From Patiria pectinifera (Eukaryota; Echinodermata; Asteroidea; Valvatida; Asterinidae), in assembly GCA_029964075.1 (NCBI GenBank), contig CM057140.1, positions 4,978,643-5,042,642 of the forward strand: DNA of 64,000 nucleotides. Reading direction: 5' to 3'. The notes under the pieces are model-generated. The model had not been told where the DNA came from. It did not search any database and was given only the letters and a program-made list of their open reading frames with translations. The translations under genes and the position numbers were made by a program. Below, piece by piece: positions 11,886 to 22,865 of the stretch. Numbering within the stretch: position 1 is the first letter of the stretch; each line of letters starts with the position of its first letter.

Positions 11886-14015
11886 TTGGTTGAAGATTCG
11901 GCCCATCAGATTCGGCACATCCCGCTTTGTCTCAAGCAGAACAATCTCTCCCATTTAATGTCCTTCCGTAAACATGTCCTATTTGCCCCAAACATCCTTC
12001 CCCCTCCCCTGATCACATCAAATTCACGTTATCTGGTGTCAACTACCGAGTCTTCTTCACAACGGAGTCGGTGCGGTGTTTCAACTACGGCGAATTCGTA
12101 CATGTCATTAGCTGCTCCGCTGCAAGAAACGACGACCCGCCGATGACATTGACGAACGTGACCACGGTGAAGTATCGAACAAACCAGACAACCAACTCAA
12201 TCCTCCCCACACCTTTGTCCACAATAACCGCCAAATATCAACCCCAAAAAACAAAACCCTCGTTCCCACCCGAGCCAGCTTCCTCTGCTGGGGCCGCCTG
12301 CAGTCCTACACCCGCGTCCACTGTCGCGATCGGGTCAACCGCCTCCGTGAAAGCTGTGTCGATCCGCTGCCCTGGCCCCGCCCCCTGGTAAACCACCAGG
12401 ACTGCCTACTAAGACAACCAAGCCAACTGTGGCCGCCGACCTGGGCCAAGTAAGGAAACTGGACCTACATCTATCCCTGAAACACCCAAATCACGCTCCA
12501 AACCTCTTCTGAAAACCCTCCACTAATCCCTCCAAGTCAACTACCCATCCAAACCCACATACAGGGAACCTTTCCGAATTGGGAATCACCCCTCGGCCGT
12601 CACGACTCGTCTCTGACATAATCGCCAAAGGAATACCAACCCAAAGCAAATCGTCATCACCTCCACCTCCCAAACTTGTGAAACTGGCCCACAATTTCAC
12701 CAAACAAACACCCAAATAACACATAATCCTCGACACCCAAACACCCGTTCCCTCCTCCTAAGCCTCGATCGCAGCAGAAACAAACGCACCGCCACTGACT
12801 CCTTGCTGTGGGAAGACAGACAGACCGACGATGATTTCTTCCCCGAGTCCATTTTCACCACTAACGGTCCCCTCTCACACAAACTTTCTTGCCCAGGTCA
12901 AAGCCAAAAAAGAAAAAGACCCAGATCATCCGAAAATTCAGCTTTGACGTCCCGGGACTTGTCAGACAACTGAAACCACTGCGAAATCCACCCCATCCAC
13001 ATTAAATACCGGCGGATGCTCCACTGTAACTGGAAGCGCCTCTTTTCAAGTTTATGTTAAAAATTATGTAAAACCCCGACATTGTATTTCTTCCAGAAAC
13101 CTACCACCTTAGGGGCCATTCAAAATTTTCGATGTTTTTAAATTTCTTTTTTTTTCTCGAAATTGCTTGACATACCCACCACCCACCCACCCCGATTTTC
13201 GATATTAAAATATTGATGTCCCATTCAATAAAGAACATAACAAATGTCCATTTAAGTGACGGCAGAATGCAGCTGTCACCACTCTAAAAAAACAAAAACA
13301 AAAAAAGGTAGTGCTAACATTATCGATTCCAATACAATATTCCATGGGCATATCCATTATACCAAACTTGATATCGATAAAAACATATATCACTTGTATT
13401 ATTTTCTGATTCCCCAATATGACAAAGATGCCCCGCAAGCTATCACCGATTTTACGGATCATTGCTGTCATTGTTCTGACGTGGTTATTGTACTCGGTGG
13501 TTATTTTAATTGCACTGAGTGTCCCTCTATTGATCGTCTGTGCACGCCCACTGAACATGGGCCCAAAATCTTCATGGCTCTCACCAACGCTGCTAATGTG
13601 CTGTCTTTATGTGACATCTGGCGTAGACTGTATCCCTCCCGAAAACAATTCACTTGGTCGAGAAACAATCCCTCCCGCCCTTGTGGAATTTCCAAAGCCA
13701 GATTGGACCGTTTCTATCTGCATTCCAGTCTCATTCCGTCTGTGCGTTCATGTAAAATGTTCTCGTGCTCTCTTTCAGATCACTCTGCGGTTATCATTTC
13801 TTTGAAAGAACCCGCTGCTAGGGAGAGGGGTAGTGTCGAGTTAAACCAAGTGGTTCTTTTCAGAACCACACAACTCACAAAAAGATATCATTTGCATGCC
13901 GCAAACCTCCCATCGTTAGGTTATTGTGTATTCTCCACTGTTCTGTTTTGTCATTAGGCCTATATCCTCTTGTAGATATAATAGTTTGTCAATAAAGTAT
14001 TGCAAATAAATTTGA
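11886..14015 (+). mobile_element. Degenerate LINE with ORF1 and endonuclease remains
   Basis: Non-LTR retrotransposon relic. Near 12071 a decayed zinc knuckle reads RCFNYGEFVHVISC, suggesting an ORF1 nucleic-acid-binding protein. Near 13080 DIVFLPETY matches the start of an APE-type endonuclease. At 13480-13805 the same domain continues: VVIVLGGYFN (from GDFN), LCDIWRRLYPS...FTW, ARLDRFY and the closing SDHSAVIIS. The endonuclease is interrupted by 13110-13300, which looks like inserted repeat DNA. No reverse transcriptase follows; the copy goes almost directly to a 3' end with AATAAA and a TGATGATG tail near 14010. The L1/Tx1-like assignment is tentative. Confidence 0.7.
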
Positions 14016-14203
14016 TGATGACGATGGCCGATAGACACACAGCAATGATAGCTCTTAGTAGCAACATCTTTATAAGATCAGATTCAGCGATTCGGTCTCG
14101 GTTTCAAACTCTGAAGTCTCGAGTACAACACCGATGTGGATGCATGTATACAAACGAACTGCAGACTGAGAATGAAACAGCCTGTCATTGACTCATAATA
14201 GGC

Positions 14204-14484
14204 CATGGGCGTCGCCAGGATTTTTTTCTAGAGGGGGGCAAAAAAAAAAAATGCCAAAAAATGTTTGTTGTTCTCAACATATTCTCGATTTATCAGTTTT
14301 AGAGGGGGGGGCAGGGACATTTTGCCCTCCCCCAACTCATTAAAGTTACACCACTTTGTCTTCGCGCCTCTTTTTCTTTTCTTTTTTTAATATTTTTCCT
14401 TCCTTTTTTAATTTTTTTTTTTGGCTTTTCCGGGGGGGGGGGGGGCAAGTGCCCCCCTGCCCCCCTGCCCTCGCGACGCCCATG
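14204..14484. mobile_element. hAT-type MITE with perfect 8-bp target duplication
   Basis: Ends CATGGGCGTCGCCAGG and CTCGCGACGCCCATG are inverted repeats. The flanks are identical: TAATAGGC at 14196-14203 and 14485-14492, the 8 bp typical of hAT. The interior is homopolymer-rich (G, A, T runs) and non-coding. Confidence 0.8.
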
Positions 14485-14645
14485 TAATAGGCCTATGGCA
14501 TACGGATCAAGATACACTTCGATTAAGGACGATTATACAAGGACATCAAGCATGAGGGACATGAACGACCCGTGCTTCGTGTGATTAATGACTAATTTGA
14601 TTTATTGATCAGAAAATACGGAGTTGTCATTAGTTTTATGCACAC

Positions 14646-15094
14646 TTAACCCTAAAGGGGCCGGGTAATTTTGACCATCTCTCAGCTGGGGGGGGGGGGG
14701 GGGGGGGTTTCCGCACCCCCCCCCTAAGATCTCGGCCATCGAGTGACGAACAATTTTGAAACTCGGCACATGCATAGAGCAACTCTTCCTAAACATACTC
14801 AAAAAAATTCATGACTATAGGTCAAAGGGTTTTGGAATTATGGCTAATTAATTATTCATATGTACGAATGGCAATTCTGCTCTGTGCACACGACGTATAT
14901 GCGAAAATTCAGTTTTCACGGCGCGTAGCGCCGGAAAATTTTTCGCTACGCGGCAACCCGTGATCCGATTTTTATATTTTTGGTATCAAAAGATGTGCAA
15001 AGCTCGAGGCTAAAAAGTCATAACAGCTCAAGGCTATCACGGAAAATGTTGAGGGGGGGGGGGCGGATTTCGCCCCCGGCCCCTTTAGGGTTAA
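14646..15094. mobile_element. piggyBac-type MITE, copy 1
   Basis: TTAA at both ends (14646-14649, 15091-15094), then CCCTAAAGGGGCCGGG at the left and the complement CCCGGCCCCTTTAGGG on the right. TTAA duplication plus a CCCTA start is the piggyBac hallmark. Subterminal GACCATCTCTCAGCT is followed by an unusually long G run. Internal words (AATTCATGACTATAGG, GCGCGTAGCGCCGG) recur in the copies at 15199 and 19590. Confidence 0.88.
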
Positions 15095-15198
15095 AGATTA
15101 TCCCAAGGTTTATTCATTACACATTGATTTATCATTTTAGTGTGTTGGAAATACTTCTGGAAATTGGAATTTTGTACTCCTTTCTGCAAAAATCAGTT

Positions 15199-15594
15199 TT
15201 AACCCTAAAAGGGCCGGGTTATTTTGACCATCTCTCAGCTAGGGGGGGGGGGGCTGATTCCGCCCCCCAAGACCTCGGCCAACGAGTAACGAACAAAATT
15301 GAAACTCGTTACATGCATAGAGCAACTCATCATGAACATACCCAAGAAAATTCATGACTATAGGTCAAAGGGTTTTGGAATTATGGCGAATTAATTATTC
15401 ATATGTAGGAATGGTAATTCTGCTCTGTGTTCACGACGTATACGGGAAAATGCAGTTTTGACGGCGCGTAGCACCGGAAAATCTTATACTGCGCGGCAAC
15501 CCGTGGTCCGATTTTTATGTTTTTGGTATCAACAGATGCGCAAGGCTCGAGGCTAAAAAGTCATAACAGCATCCGCCCGGCCTTTTAGGGTTAA
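15199..15594. mobile_element. piggyBac-type MITE, copy 2
   Basis: Same family as 14646-15094 and in the same orientation, only 105 bp further on. TTAA at 15199-15202 and 15591-15594 with CCCTAAAAGGGCCGGG ends. The right end is slightly shortened. Confidence 0.87.
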
Positions 15595-15663
15595 TTAAAA
15601 GTGCAGGATTTACAGACACAAGACTTCAGCTTTCAACATTCAAATCTGTTTCCATTTTTCCAG

Positions 15664-15883
15664 CCACGTACTAATGTCGGACCATGACACTGAACACGAC
15701 ATACCTCCGATCAAATGTGACAATAACCTCAAGATGACGATATCGAATGAGCCCCAGTTCGAGCACATGAGCTCGAATATGGAGACAAAGGAGCAACTAG
15801 ACATGTGGGACAAGGACCCGACTGATGTGAATAAGCATGTCAGGATAAGATCCGCACCCTTGAACACATGTAACTGGACATGA
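15664..15883 (+). CDS. Possible terminal exon of an unknown gene
   Basis: A strong acceptor (GTTTCCATTTTTCCAG, ending 15663) opens a frame reading HVLMSDHDTEHDIPPIKCD, then a hydrophilic, acidic run rich in Met, Asn and Asp, and a stop at 15881-15883. This could be a cytoplasmic tail encoded by a last exon, but no upstream exon is recognisable among the repeats to its left. I name no family. Confidence 0.25.
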
Positions 15884-16040
15884 CATCCAGACATTCTGCG
15901 ATCTGTACGTGCTTCAAGTATTTGGCCAGGGTTTTTAGCAACATTCAGTTTACCAGCTATCGACAGTGACATAAACCATCCTTTTGGTGGAAACTAGCCA
16001 TGGAATCTTGTATTGTACATATAAATGCTTATATAACGGG

Positions 16041-16528
16041 TGCGTTCCTTTAGCTCACCCGGGTCGACACAGGTCATCCCCGTGCCGTTCGATTAGCTCT
16101 GACGTCATTCACGGCTCACCCGGGTCAGCCACCACAGACCCTGCTTGTGGAGCATAGTCACTGGTGGAAGTACGTCACGCATGCGTTGTTCGGACAAATA
16201 AGGCGGCTGGACAGCAGAAATCTCAAGTGGACTTAACAGTTCATGTTATTTGAAGTATAAGGTAATCATTTATTAAGTTCATTGCGACTTTTGAGACTTT
16301 AATTTCACCCCAACTTTTTGAGTTTAGCGCAATTGACTACAAAGCAGTAAATCTCAAACTAAGACCTAATCCGAAAGAGGTTTTTTTTTTCTTCATAGGC
16401 TACGGCTACGGCTAAGGGCGTCACATGATGGATCGTAACGGTCCGCGGTTGAGCGTTCGATTGGCCCGGCTGTCGTGGCTGACCCGTCTGCCTTTAGCCG
16501 GTCGACCCAGGTGAGCTAAAGGAACGCA
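16041..16528. mobile_element. MITE with GC-rich inverted ends
   Basis: Left end TGCGTTCCTTTAGCTCACC with GGGTCGAC; right end GTCGACCCAGGTGAGC then TAAAGGAACGCA, its reverse complement. A second inner pair (GGCTCACCCGGGTCAGCCAC against GTGGCTGACCCG) mirrors it. Non-coding; the target duplication is unclear. Confidence 0.75.
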
Positions 16529-16679
16529 TCACTTGTAACTACGTTTTGGGGGTTTGGATTGCCCTCTCTAATACGAGACATCTTGAACTCTTGAGGGCGT
16601 GCCCTCTTGCTTGGGTAAGATGCAAATGCTAGTCAAACAGCTGTTTTGCAGACCATCTTTCTTGGTGTCTCTTGACGCA

Positions 16680-17200
16680 GCGCCCCCTCTCGGCACCCTG
16701 GGGCAGCCATCAGTCACGATCCTTAGTCCTCCTCCCCGGACCTCTCGTATTTTCCTCACCGTCTCCGCTGTGACATTCTGGTTACAGTTGAAATCGAGGT
16801 GTCGCAGTTGCTTAGCGCCCAACCCGGCGCATATTATGCGTGGTCGTTGACTCGGAAGCATTGTTCAAGGACCAATTTCTCCAACTTGCTGCAGGAGGTC
16901 GACATATTGACCACGCCACTTCCTTGCACCTCGTGACAGCGTGTCAAAATGACGGCACGCCGGCGCGGACAGCCATTGGCCAGGCTATACTCTGCATGCT
17001 GTCATGAGGGGAGTGGCTGTAGCTTTTGTCTGGGTACTCTAACTCCGAACATCCCTGGGTCAGCCTGTCCAGATCCATGTCCAGGAGCCGGTTGAGCTTG
17101 ACCAGATCCCAGGACCAGCCAACATAGTACAGGTGTCTCAGAAAGCTACAGATGAATGCCAGCGTGAAGAGTCGATGACAATCTTCCCTGAAACTCAGAC
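16680..17200 (-). pseudogene. F-box/LRR-like (FBXL-type) gene fragment, broken
   Basis: Minus-strand pieces read like cysteine-containing leucine-rich repeats: LRHLYYVGWSWDLVKLNRLL and MDLDRLTQGCSELEY, then CSKLEKLVLEQCFRVNDHA, then AKQLRHLDFNCNQNVTAETV ending in a GGGLRIVTDGC motif. The pieces lie in different frames with stops between them, and no introns are evident, so this looks like a decayed or processed copy. No F-box is visible. The parent gene cannot be named. Confidence 0.5.
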
Positions 17201-17888
17201 AGTGGTTGAGATTGATTGAGATACAACAACTGGATAATGATCTGGCCTTTTAAAAAAGTCTATATGATCACTTAAAGTATTGATATGCATGCTCGTTTAT
17301 CCATTTGATTTAATTATTGAGTGTTGTGACGCTCTAATGGGTTTCTTTGCGTGAAAATATTCCGGTTTCTTGGCGGCTTTAATATTTTCCGTCAAAGGTA
17401 TCAATATTTGTTATCCCCTCATGCACACCTAGCCTTCTATCTCATCAGGTATGTTATATGGTCCACCGAACGGAAGACTTCAGTTTTGCAGGTTTTTTTT
17501 TGTTGCTGCAAATTGACACTGTTTGGTACGAATCGAGCTAACATTACAACATGATTTTGGTGAATGTTTTCGTGGTTGTGAATGCCAGTGCAATGGTGGG
17601 AGCGTATTTGGGCCCACGGGTGTGCGTGCCGGTCCAAGATGAGGCACGGGTGTGCCTTCCTAATTGGAAGGTATTCGGCGATTTCTGTTTTCGCTCTCTG
17701 ATAATGATCGCAAAAGTTCCTGTCAGGAAACAATTGAGATCTGGGAGTGTCGAGATCTGGGAGGTGAAATGGCAGCTCCGCTATTATCTAAGGAGAATTA
17801 CTTCTCTGCGACACACCGAAAGTCTGAGATGTTCTGGATAGCGTGCACCTTGAATTCACTTGGTGTTTGGAAGTGCGACGGTCAGGAA

Positions 17889-19172
17889 CACTCTAAGAAC
17901 TGAAGTGTTAAATCCAACTTATAAATGATAAGCTCAACATTTGCTTTCGTGTTCGGTCAGTGACCACACTTTTAAAATTGATTCCACACTTTCCAAAGTG
18001 TTACGAACTCCAACACTTTTAGAAAGTTGCAAACGTGTCGGTCCGTTTTGCAACACTTTTCCAAGTGTTCAAAAAGTGTTGGGATCCAGCACTTTGAAAA
18101 TGTTAGAAAGGTGTAGGAAAGTGTTGGATCTGACCCTTTTAAAATGTTAAAACAACTATTCAGTTACCCCTTTACCCATTGCAAAGTGTTAAGAAAGTGT
18201 TGATATCCAACTCTTTGAAACTGTTGAAACAACATTTTGTTGCCCTTTAAATGTGTTACTTTGAGCTATTGTAATGTAAAAAAAAAAAAAACCTTCAAAT
18301 GCCCGCAAAAAGACCAATAAAAACAGAGAATGTCATTGATGGTAACTTGGGCTCCAATATGGCGTTGTGTTCTTCATAACTTTTTGTCCTACATCGACCA
18401 ACATCGCTGTCCATCCCGATATAACCAGTTGAGTAAAGGTGAGTTTTTTATACTGAAATATTATCGTAGGAACACTGCACATTTCTATATTAATACTGCT
18501 TTTATATCGTACGAAATTTACGGATAATTTTAGACACCTAACAGATGAGTGTCGCTATACGTGCATTTGATTTGCGTGATCTATCGATACATGACACAAA
18601 TATGGAAATACAGGTACATATTACAACAGATTGCAAAGATTAAAGATTGGTCATGCTTCTGTCGATTGTAAGATACATACTTTAACATGTATAGATACAT
18701 CACACAAATCAAATACACGTATGTACGTATGCGTACCATGTATAGCAACAACCATCTGTTAGGACTAAGGTCTAAAATTCTCCGTCAATTTTGTACGATA
18801 TAAAAGCTGTATTAACATCAAAATGTGCAGTGTTCCTACGATAATATATCAGTATAAAAAAAATCTCGCCATTACTCAACTGGTTAAATCATGTGCGTCG
18901 GCGATGTTGGTCGATGTAGGACGAAAGGTTATGAAGAACGCAACGCCAAATTGGAGCTCGGACGGTAAATTGTCCAATCGCCTAATACATTACTGCGCAT
19001 GGGTCTATGCGGGAAAGCTAACAACACTTTTAAAATGTTAAAAGTCACATCTTGAAGTTGGTTAACTTTAGAAGTACTAAGAGGTGGAATAACCTTTTGC
19101 AACATTTGAAAATGTTGTTTTACTAGTAATACTTCGAAAATGTTAAAATTCAACACTTCAGTTTTTACAGTG
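17889..19172. mobile_element. CACTG-ended DNA element inserted in the lectin gene
   Basis: Left end CACTCTAAGAACTGAAGTGT; right end ACACTTCAGTTTTTACAGTG, its near reverse complement. AA flanks both sides. Subterminal regions hold many AACACTTT/AAAGTGTT words, as expected for transposase-binding repeats in CACTA/EnSpm-like elements. No transposase is present. Assignment to EnSpm rests only on the ends. Confidence 0.65.
18330..18970. repeat. Large palindrome nested inside the CACTG element
   Basis: TGTTCTTCATAACTTT...CATCGACCAACATCGC...CCAGTTGAGTAA near 18370-18440 is mirrored by TTACTCAACTGGTT...GCGATGTTGGTCGATG...GTTATGAAGAACGC at 18870-18945, and the inner arms (ATTATCGTAGGAACACTGCA against GCAGTGTTCCTACGATAAT) also pair. 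A second, fold-back element probably inserted here. Confidence 0.7.
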
Positions 19173-19589
19173 AACCAGGCACAAAGACGGACTTCCGTGG
19201 ATGAGACAGCAATGAACCACCGCATGACGTGAGTCCAGACGTAACTACGCTTCAATGAAACTAAGTGATCAACAGCCAAAGTGGCACGACCAACCATGCG
19301 AAAAAGATGCTAGAGCTGTCTGCGTTCGACCACTCGTCTCTCAGGCAACGTCAGGAGCATGCAGAACACATCGCCGCATCTGTCAGGATCCTCGCATTCT
19401 GCCCACCGGCACCGAGCTGATGGGTAAGTCGCAGTGCCTCACCGCGCACGTCATCGATGAGTTTGCGGTCCAAAGCGTGAATGGTTGTGCCGCACGCTGC
19501 ACCGCTGAGCCTGAGTGTCTCTCCTTCAACATCTTGAGCCTTGGAGAGGAATTAATGTGTGAACTGAACGATGAAGATTTTTTTTTAAA

Positions 19590-20037
19590 TTAACCCTAAA
19601 AGGGCCGGGGGCGGAATCCGCCCCCTATACTTTTCCCGCGATAGCCTTTATTTTTTCTTTTCGGGACCCGAGCTTTTATGACTTTTTAGACTCGAGCCTT
19701 GCTCATCTTTTGACACCAAAAACATAAAAATCGGACCAGGGGTTGTCACGCAGCGAAAACATTTTCGGCGCTACGAGCCGTGATAACTTAATTTTCCCAT
19801 TTTCGTTGTGTACACAGACCAGAATTGCTTTTCATACATAAAAATATTTCATTAGCCATAATTCCAAAACCTTGGACCTTTGGTCATGAAATTACTTGGG
19901 TATGTTTATGAAGAGTTGACTATGCATGTTCCGAGTTTCAAAATGTTTTGTCACTCGATGGCTGAGATCTTAGGGGAGAATCCGCCCCCCCCCCGGCTGA
20001 GAGATGGTCAAAATAACCCGGCCCCCTTTAGGGTTAA
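19590..20037. mobile_element. piggyBac-type MITE, copy 3 (inverted)
   Basis: TTAA at 19590-19593 and 20034-20037 with CCCTAAAAGGGCCGGG ends. Internal sequence is the reverse complement of copies 1 and 2 (the GAGAGATGGTC word lies near its right end). It interrupts the PAN-like domain of the lectin pseudogene. Confidence 0.87.
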
Positions 20038-20805
20038 TGTAAGTAAATATAATATGAGCATAACTCATAATTAAATAAAGTTAGAAAATAGTTCACCGTC
20101 ATTTGTTGAAATTAAATAAAAGGATGAAGGTGAAAATAATTGTGGAGCGAGATATTTTATATATGAAATTGATACATTTAAGTGATTTTTTTATTTTAAA
20201 AAGTGCATAAGATGTCCATAGGTTACAGATTTCCGAAAAAAATAGCCATTTCATATACACAAACCGTACAACCACTAACATGTGGAGTTCCGTTCAATAG
20301 TATAGACCTTTCTGCACTTGGTTGGCAAACTGCATTTTTGCCAACCATGGCCTGCAAAACTATGGAAGGTCCAACACTGCAAAAATGAGGAAAAATTATT
20401 ACAGATCATCACAATTTTATTTGATACTTGAAAATACAACATTTTCAACAAAGCTACAAAATAATTCCTACACATGCCTTTTTACTTTGTGTTGATGGGG
20501 TCATGATGACTTTTTTGGAAAAATATGTTGCCAACCACGGCTTCAATTTATGCGCTTACGGCAGCCCATACAAAATGGCGCCAATGTTTACAAACAAAAG
20601 AAAGGCCCATTAGCTTTCCAGTGTATCGTAATAATGGCAAATACAGCGCCACCAGTCGCCTAAAACAGGAGATTTAGGCTCCACCCATTCACCCCTTCTT
20701 TTTTTTGGAAATAGAGTCTTCCATTTCTGGAAAACATTTTCCCCATGTTTTATAAGTGATATTGCCATGAGATTTTGAAACCCTTTTGAAATGGGAATAC
20801 TGCGA
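20038..20805. other. Region 3' of the GPCR gene
   Basis: Contains the presumed 3' UTR of the minus-strand GPCR. AT-rich to about 20280. A repeated word TTGGTTGGCAAACTGCATTT / TTGCCAACCATGG forms a small hairpin near 20320-20350. No other gene seen. Confidence 0.4.
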
Positions 20806-22101
20806 CTAGTCGCAAAAACGGCAGCCCCCACGGCATAGTTTTCGAAGCGATCTTTTCATGTCTTCACGAAACCGGCGGTTGACGAAGCTAAACAGGACTG
20901 GGTTGGCTGCGTTGTTGACCAGGTTCAGGTACGAGGCCACGTTGACTAGGAACCGAAATGCCTCGTTGTGTGCTAGCAGCGGTACGATGAATGAGTAGGT
21001 CAACATTACGATACACAATGGTAGAAGTGTAACGATGAAGACTATGGTAGACAGAAGCAACATCAGCGTGGTTTTCTTGTGAAATTGTGGGGCATTTGAT
21101 TGGTCGCTTTCGGTCCCAGTGGCTATTTTTGTTGCTTGAGGTGATGGGCTCGCAATCGAAGTGTTATTTGAAGTAATTGTGCTACTGATTCTGGGTACCG
21201 TGGGTTCGGTAGGCGGTTTCAGAATTGGTAACTCCTCCATCTGATACTCGGCGTTCCACGCAAGTTTTGTCCTTACCGGATCAGTCGAGGTTCTCGGTTC
21301 GGGTTGTGGTTGATGAGGCATAACTCGAGCTTTCAGCTCATCTACAGATTTGTCTTGTTGAATTTCAGGGTTGGTTTTACGGGAAGCCGCGGCTATTAGG
21401 CGGTTGGGTGTGATGCCTTCTGCCCAGCCTGTTGAATCGTTGTAAGATACACGGGACGATGCATGCGAGGCGCCGCGGTGAACGGTATTCCCTGGACGCA
21501 CCTTAGCCATCCGGTTGACTTTCCGGTAGATCTTGACGTACAACACCACGATGATCACACATGAGACAACAAAGGAAATCATGAGGATTATAAGCTTGGC
21601 AGTGATTACCGCAGGCGGAACGAGGAACTGACAAGACGTGGTGCCTTCGTGAAGTGGCGCAACTCCGTACATGAACAGATACGAGAGCGTGACGACCACA
21701 GACACAGCAAAGCAGGCATAGACGGCATGACGGGCCCGTCGCACGGTCATCCGACGCCCATGCGGCCGGCAGATGGCCAGATAGCGGTCAACCGCCACGG
21801 TCGTGGTCAGAAGTATGGACGTATACTTCGGCCAAACGTCAATACTGGGCGGCACACGGCAGAAGAATTGACTGGTCGCCCTGAACGTGTCAATTGGCGG
21901 GAAAAGTTGGACCAGGGTTATCATTCGCAAGAGACAAACCGTGAAATCAGCAATGGCCAGTCCGATGATGAAGACGTGAGGTGTGACCTTTGTCTTCTTG
22001 GACGCGTACACGTGGATGATGAGTAGGTTGCCAGGGACACCGATCAAGAAGACAGCGCCCTCCAGAGTCAACCGAAACCACCACACAGAATCCAGATACA
22101 T
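20806..22101 (-). CDS. Rhodopsin-class (class A) G-protein-coupled receptor, single coding exon
   Basis: Seven-helix plasma-membrane receptor of 431 residues. Visible marks: G24-N25 in helix 1 (VPGNLLIIHV), LAIAD with D52 in helix 2, C81 before helix 3 and C157 in loop 2 (probable disulfide), D105-R106-Y107, P361 in helix 6 and NPVLF at 400-404 in helix 7, then a basic tail with cysteines at 423, 427 and 430. Only about nine residues precede helix 1, with no glycosylation sequon. Loop 3 is long (about 195-342), Ser/Thr/Pro-rich and hydrophilic. Helix 6 reads VTLLPL where CWxP is usual. The ATG is chosen because an in-frame TAG lies seven codons upstream, just after an acceptor (TTTACCAG|GTTG), so an intron likely splits the 5' UTR. 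The sequence most resembles orphan invertebrate peptide/amine-like receptors; the ligand is unknown. Confidence 0.9.
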   Translation of the reverse strand: MYLDSVWWFRLTLEGAVFLIGVPGNLLIIHVYASKKTKVTPHVFIIGLAIADFTVCLLRMITLVQLFPPIDTFRATSQFFCRVPPSIDVWPKYTSILLTTTVAVDRYLAICRPHGRRMTVRRARHAVYACFAVSVVVTLSYLFMYGVAPLHEGTTSCQFLVPPAVITAKLIILMISFVVSCVIIVVLYVKIYRKVNRMAKVRPGNTVHRGASHASSRVSYNDSTGWAEGITPNRLIAAASRKTNPEIQQDKSVDELKARVMPHQPQPEPRTSTDPVRTKLAWNAEYQMEELPILKPPTEPTVPRISSTITSNNTSIASPSPQATKIATGTESDQSNAPQFHKKTTLMLLLSTIVFIVTLLPLCIVMLTYSFIVPLLAHNEAFRFLVNVASYLNLVNNAANPVLFSFVNRRFREDMKRSLRKLCRGGCRFCD

Positions 22102-22254
22102 ATTGCCGTTGAGCAGAAGCTACAACCTGGTAAATGAAAAGTTGATTTTTTTTTAATGACAAATATTTGTTTTCTATAATTATGGTCCAATATATAATTT
22201 TCTGCTGGCAACCCGTAATACCGTTCTCCTTCACAATTGAAAAGGATTATGTCA

Positions 22255-22600
22255 CATTTGCCAAGAGAGGGTGGCCCAAAAAACATGAACGGACCGGCAA
22301 ACTCAAACCACTTGAACCAAAGGATGGCGAATCTTTTTTTTTAGAAGAATATGATACCAAGATCTCCCGACTTGGTCCAGTCTGTTTTGCTGCAGAGCTA
22401 TTTTGTGAAGCCCACATCTTTCGTGTGGGTATTATTACATGACAAAAATTAAACCCTCTATCCAATTAAGTCACGCGGTTTAGTAATTCATTGGGACAAA
22501 TTGACTACCAACTTTGTTTTACAAAGTAGGCTCTTGAACAAAACAATTCTGGAACGAATCTTTAAACAGAACTTCCCATACATTAGTACAGGTTGTAAGA
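22255..22600. mobile_element. MITE, relative of 42731-43165
   Basis: Shares TTTAGAAGAAT, GGTCCAGT, TTTGCTGCAGAGC, TTTTGTGAAG, GTGGGTATTATTA and CGGTTTAGTAATTCATTGGG in order with the copy in FANCG intron 2. It is partly palindromic (CCAGTCTGTTTTGC...TTTGTGAAG against CTTTGTTTTACAAAG). Borders approximate. Confidence 0.6.
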
Positions 22601-22865
22601 GTCTGTGGGTAGCCGTTCCGTGTTTGTTTGTTTGTTTTTGGGGTTTTTTGGAGGGGGGGCACCCTGTTTAGGATGCAAATAAGAAAGGACTATAGACATT
22701 TAACACATAGACAGGTGGGTGCGTGTGTGTGTGTGGGAGAGGGACAAGGCATCTTGACGTCAGAGGGCACTCTTTGTTGTTATCACTTTATTCATAAGTT
22801 TATGAATCCGTAAGGGAATTAGTATAAGATAAAATCTAGTCATCCTTCGTTCTTGTCTTGGTTGT

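Larger units (their letters stand above)
17551..19590 (+). pseudogene. Secreted C-type lectin plus PAN/apple-domain gene, broken and split by a transposon
   Basis: At 17551 an ATG begins a signal-peptide-like MILVNVFVVVNASAMVGA. Next comes a C-type-lectin opening, VCLPNWKVFGDFCFRS, then in another frame LGGEMAAPLLSKENYF and FWIACT...VWKCDGQE, the core of a carbohydrate-recognition-type fold. The domain stops at 17888, exactly where the element 17889-19172 begins, and its last third reappears after it: KLSDQQPKWHDQPCEKDARA with the closing VC. A PAN/apple-like stretch follows (KSQCLTAHVIDEFAVQSVNG, CAARCTAEPECLSFNIL). That domain is cut at 19590 by a piggyBac MITE. Frame changes beyond the insertions show that it is no longer functional. 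Confidence 0.6.

Noticed and set aside
15640-15972. 110-codon minus-strand frame
   Set aside because: Antisense to a better plus-strand candidate exon with a strong acceptor; no domain seen.
21649-22026. 125-codon plus-strand frame
   Set aside because: Shadow of the GPCR coding sequence on the other strand.
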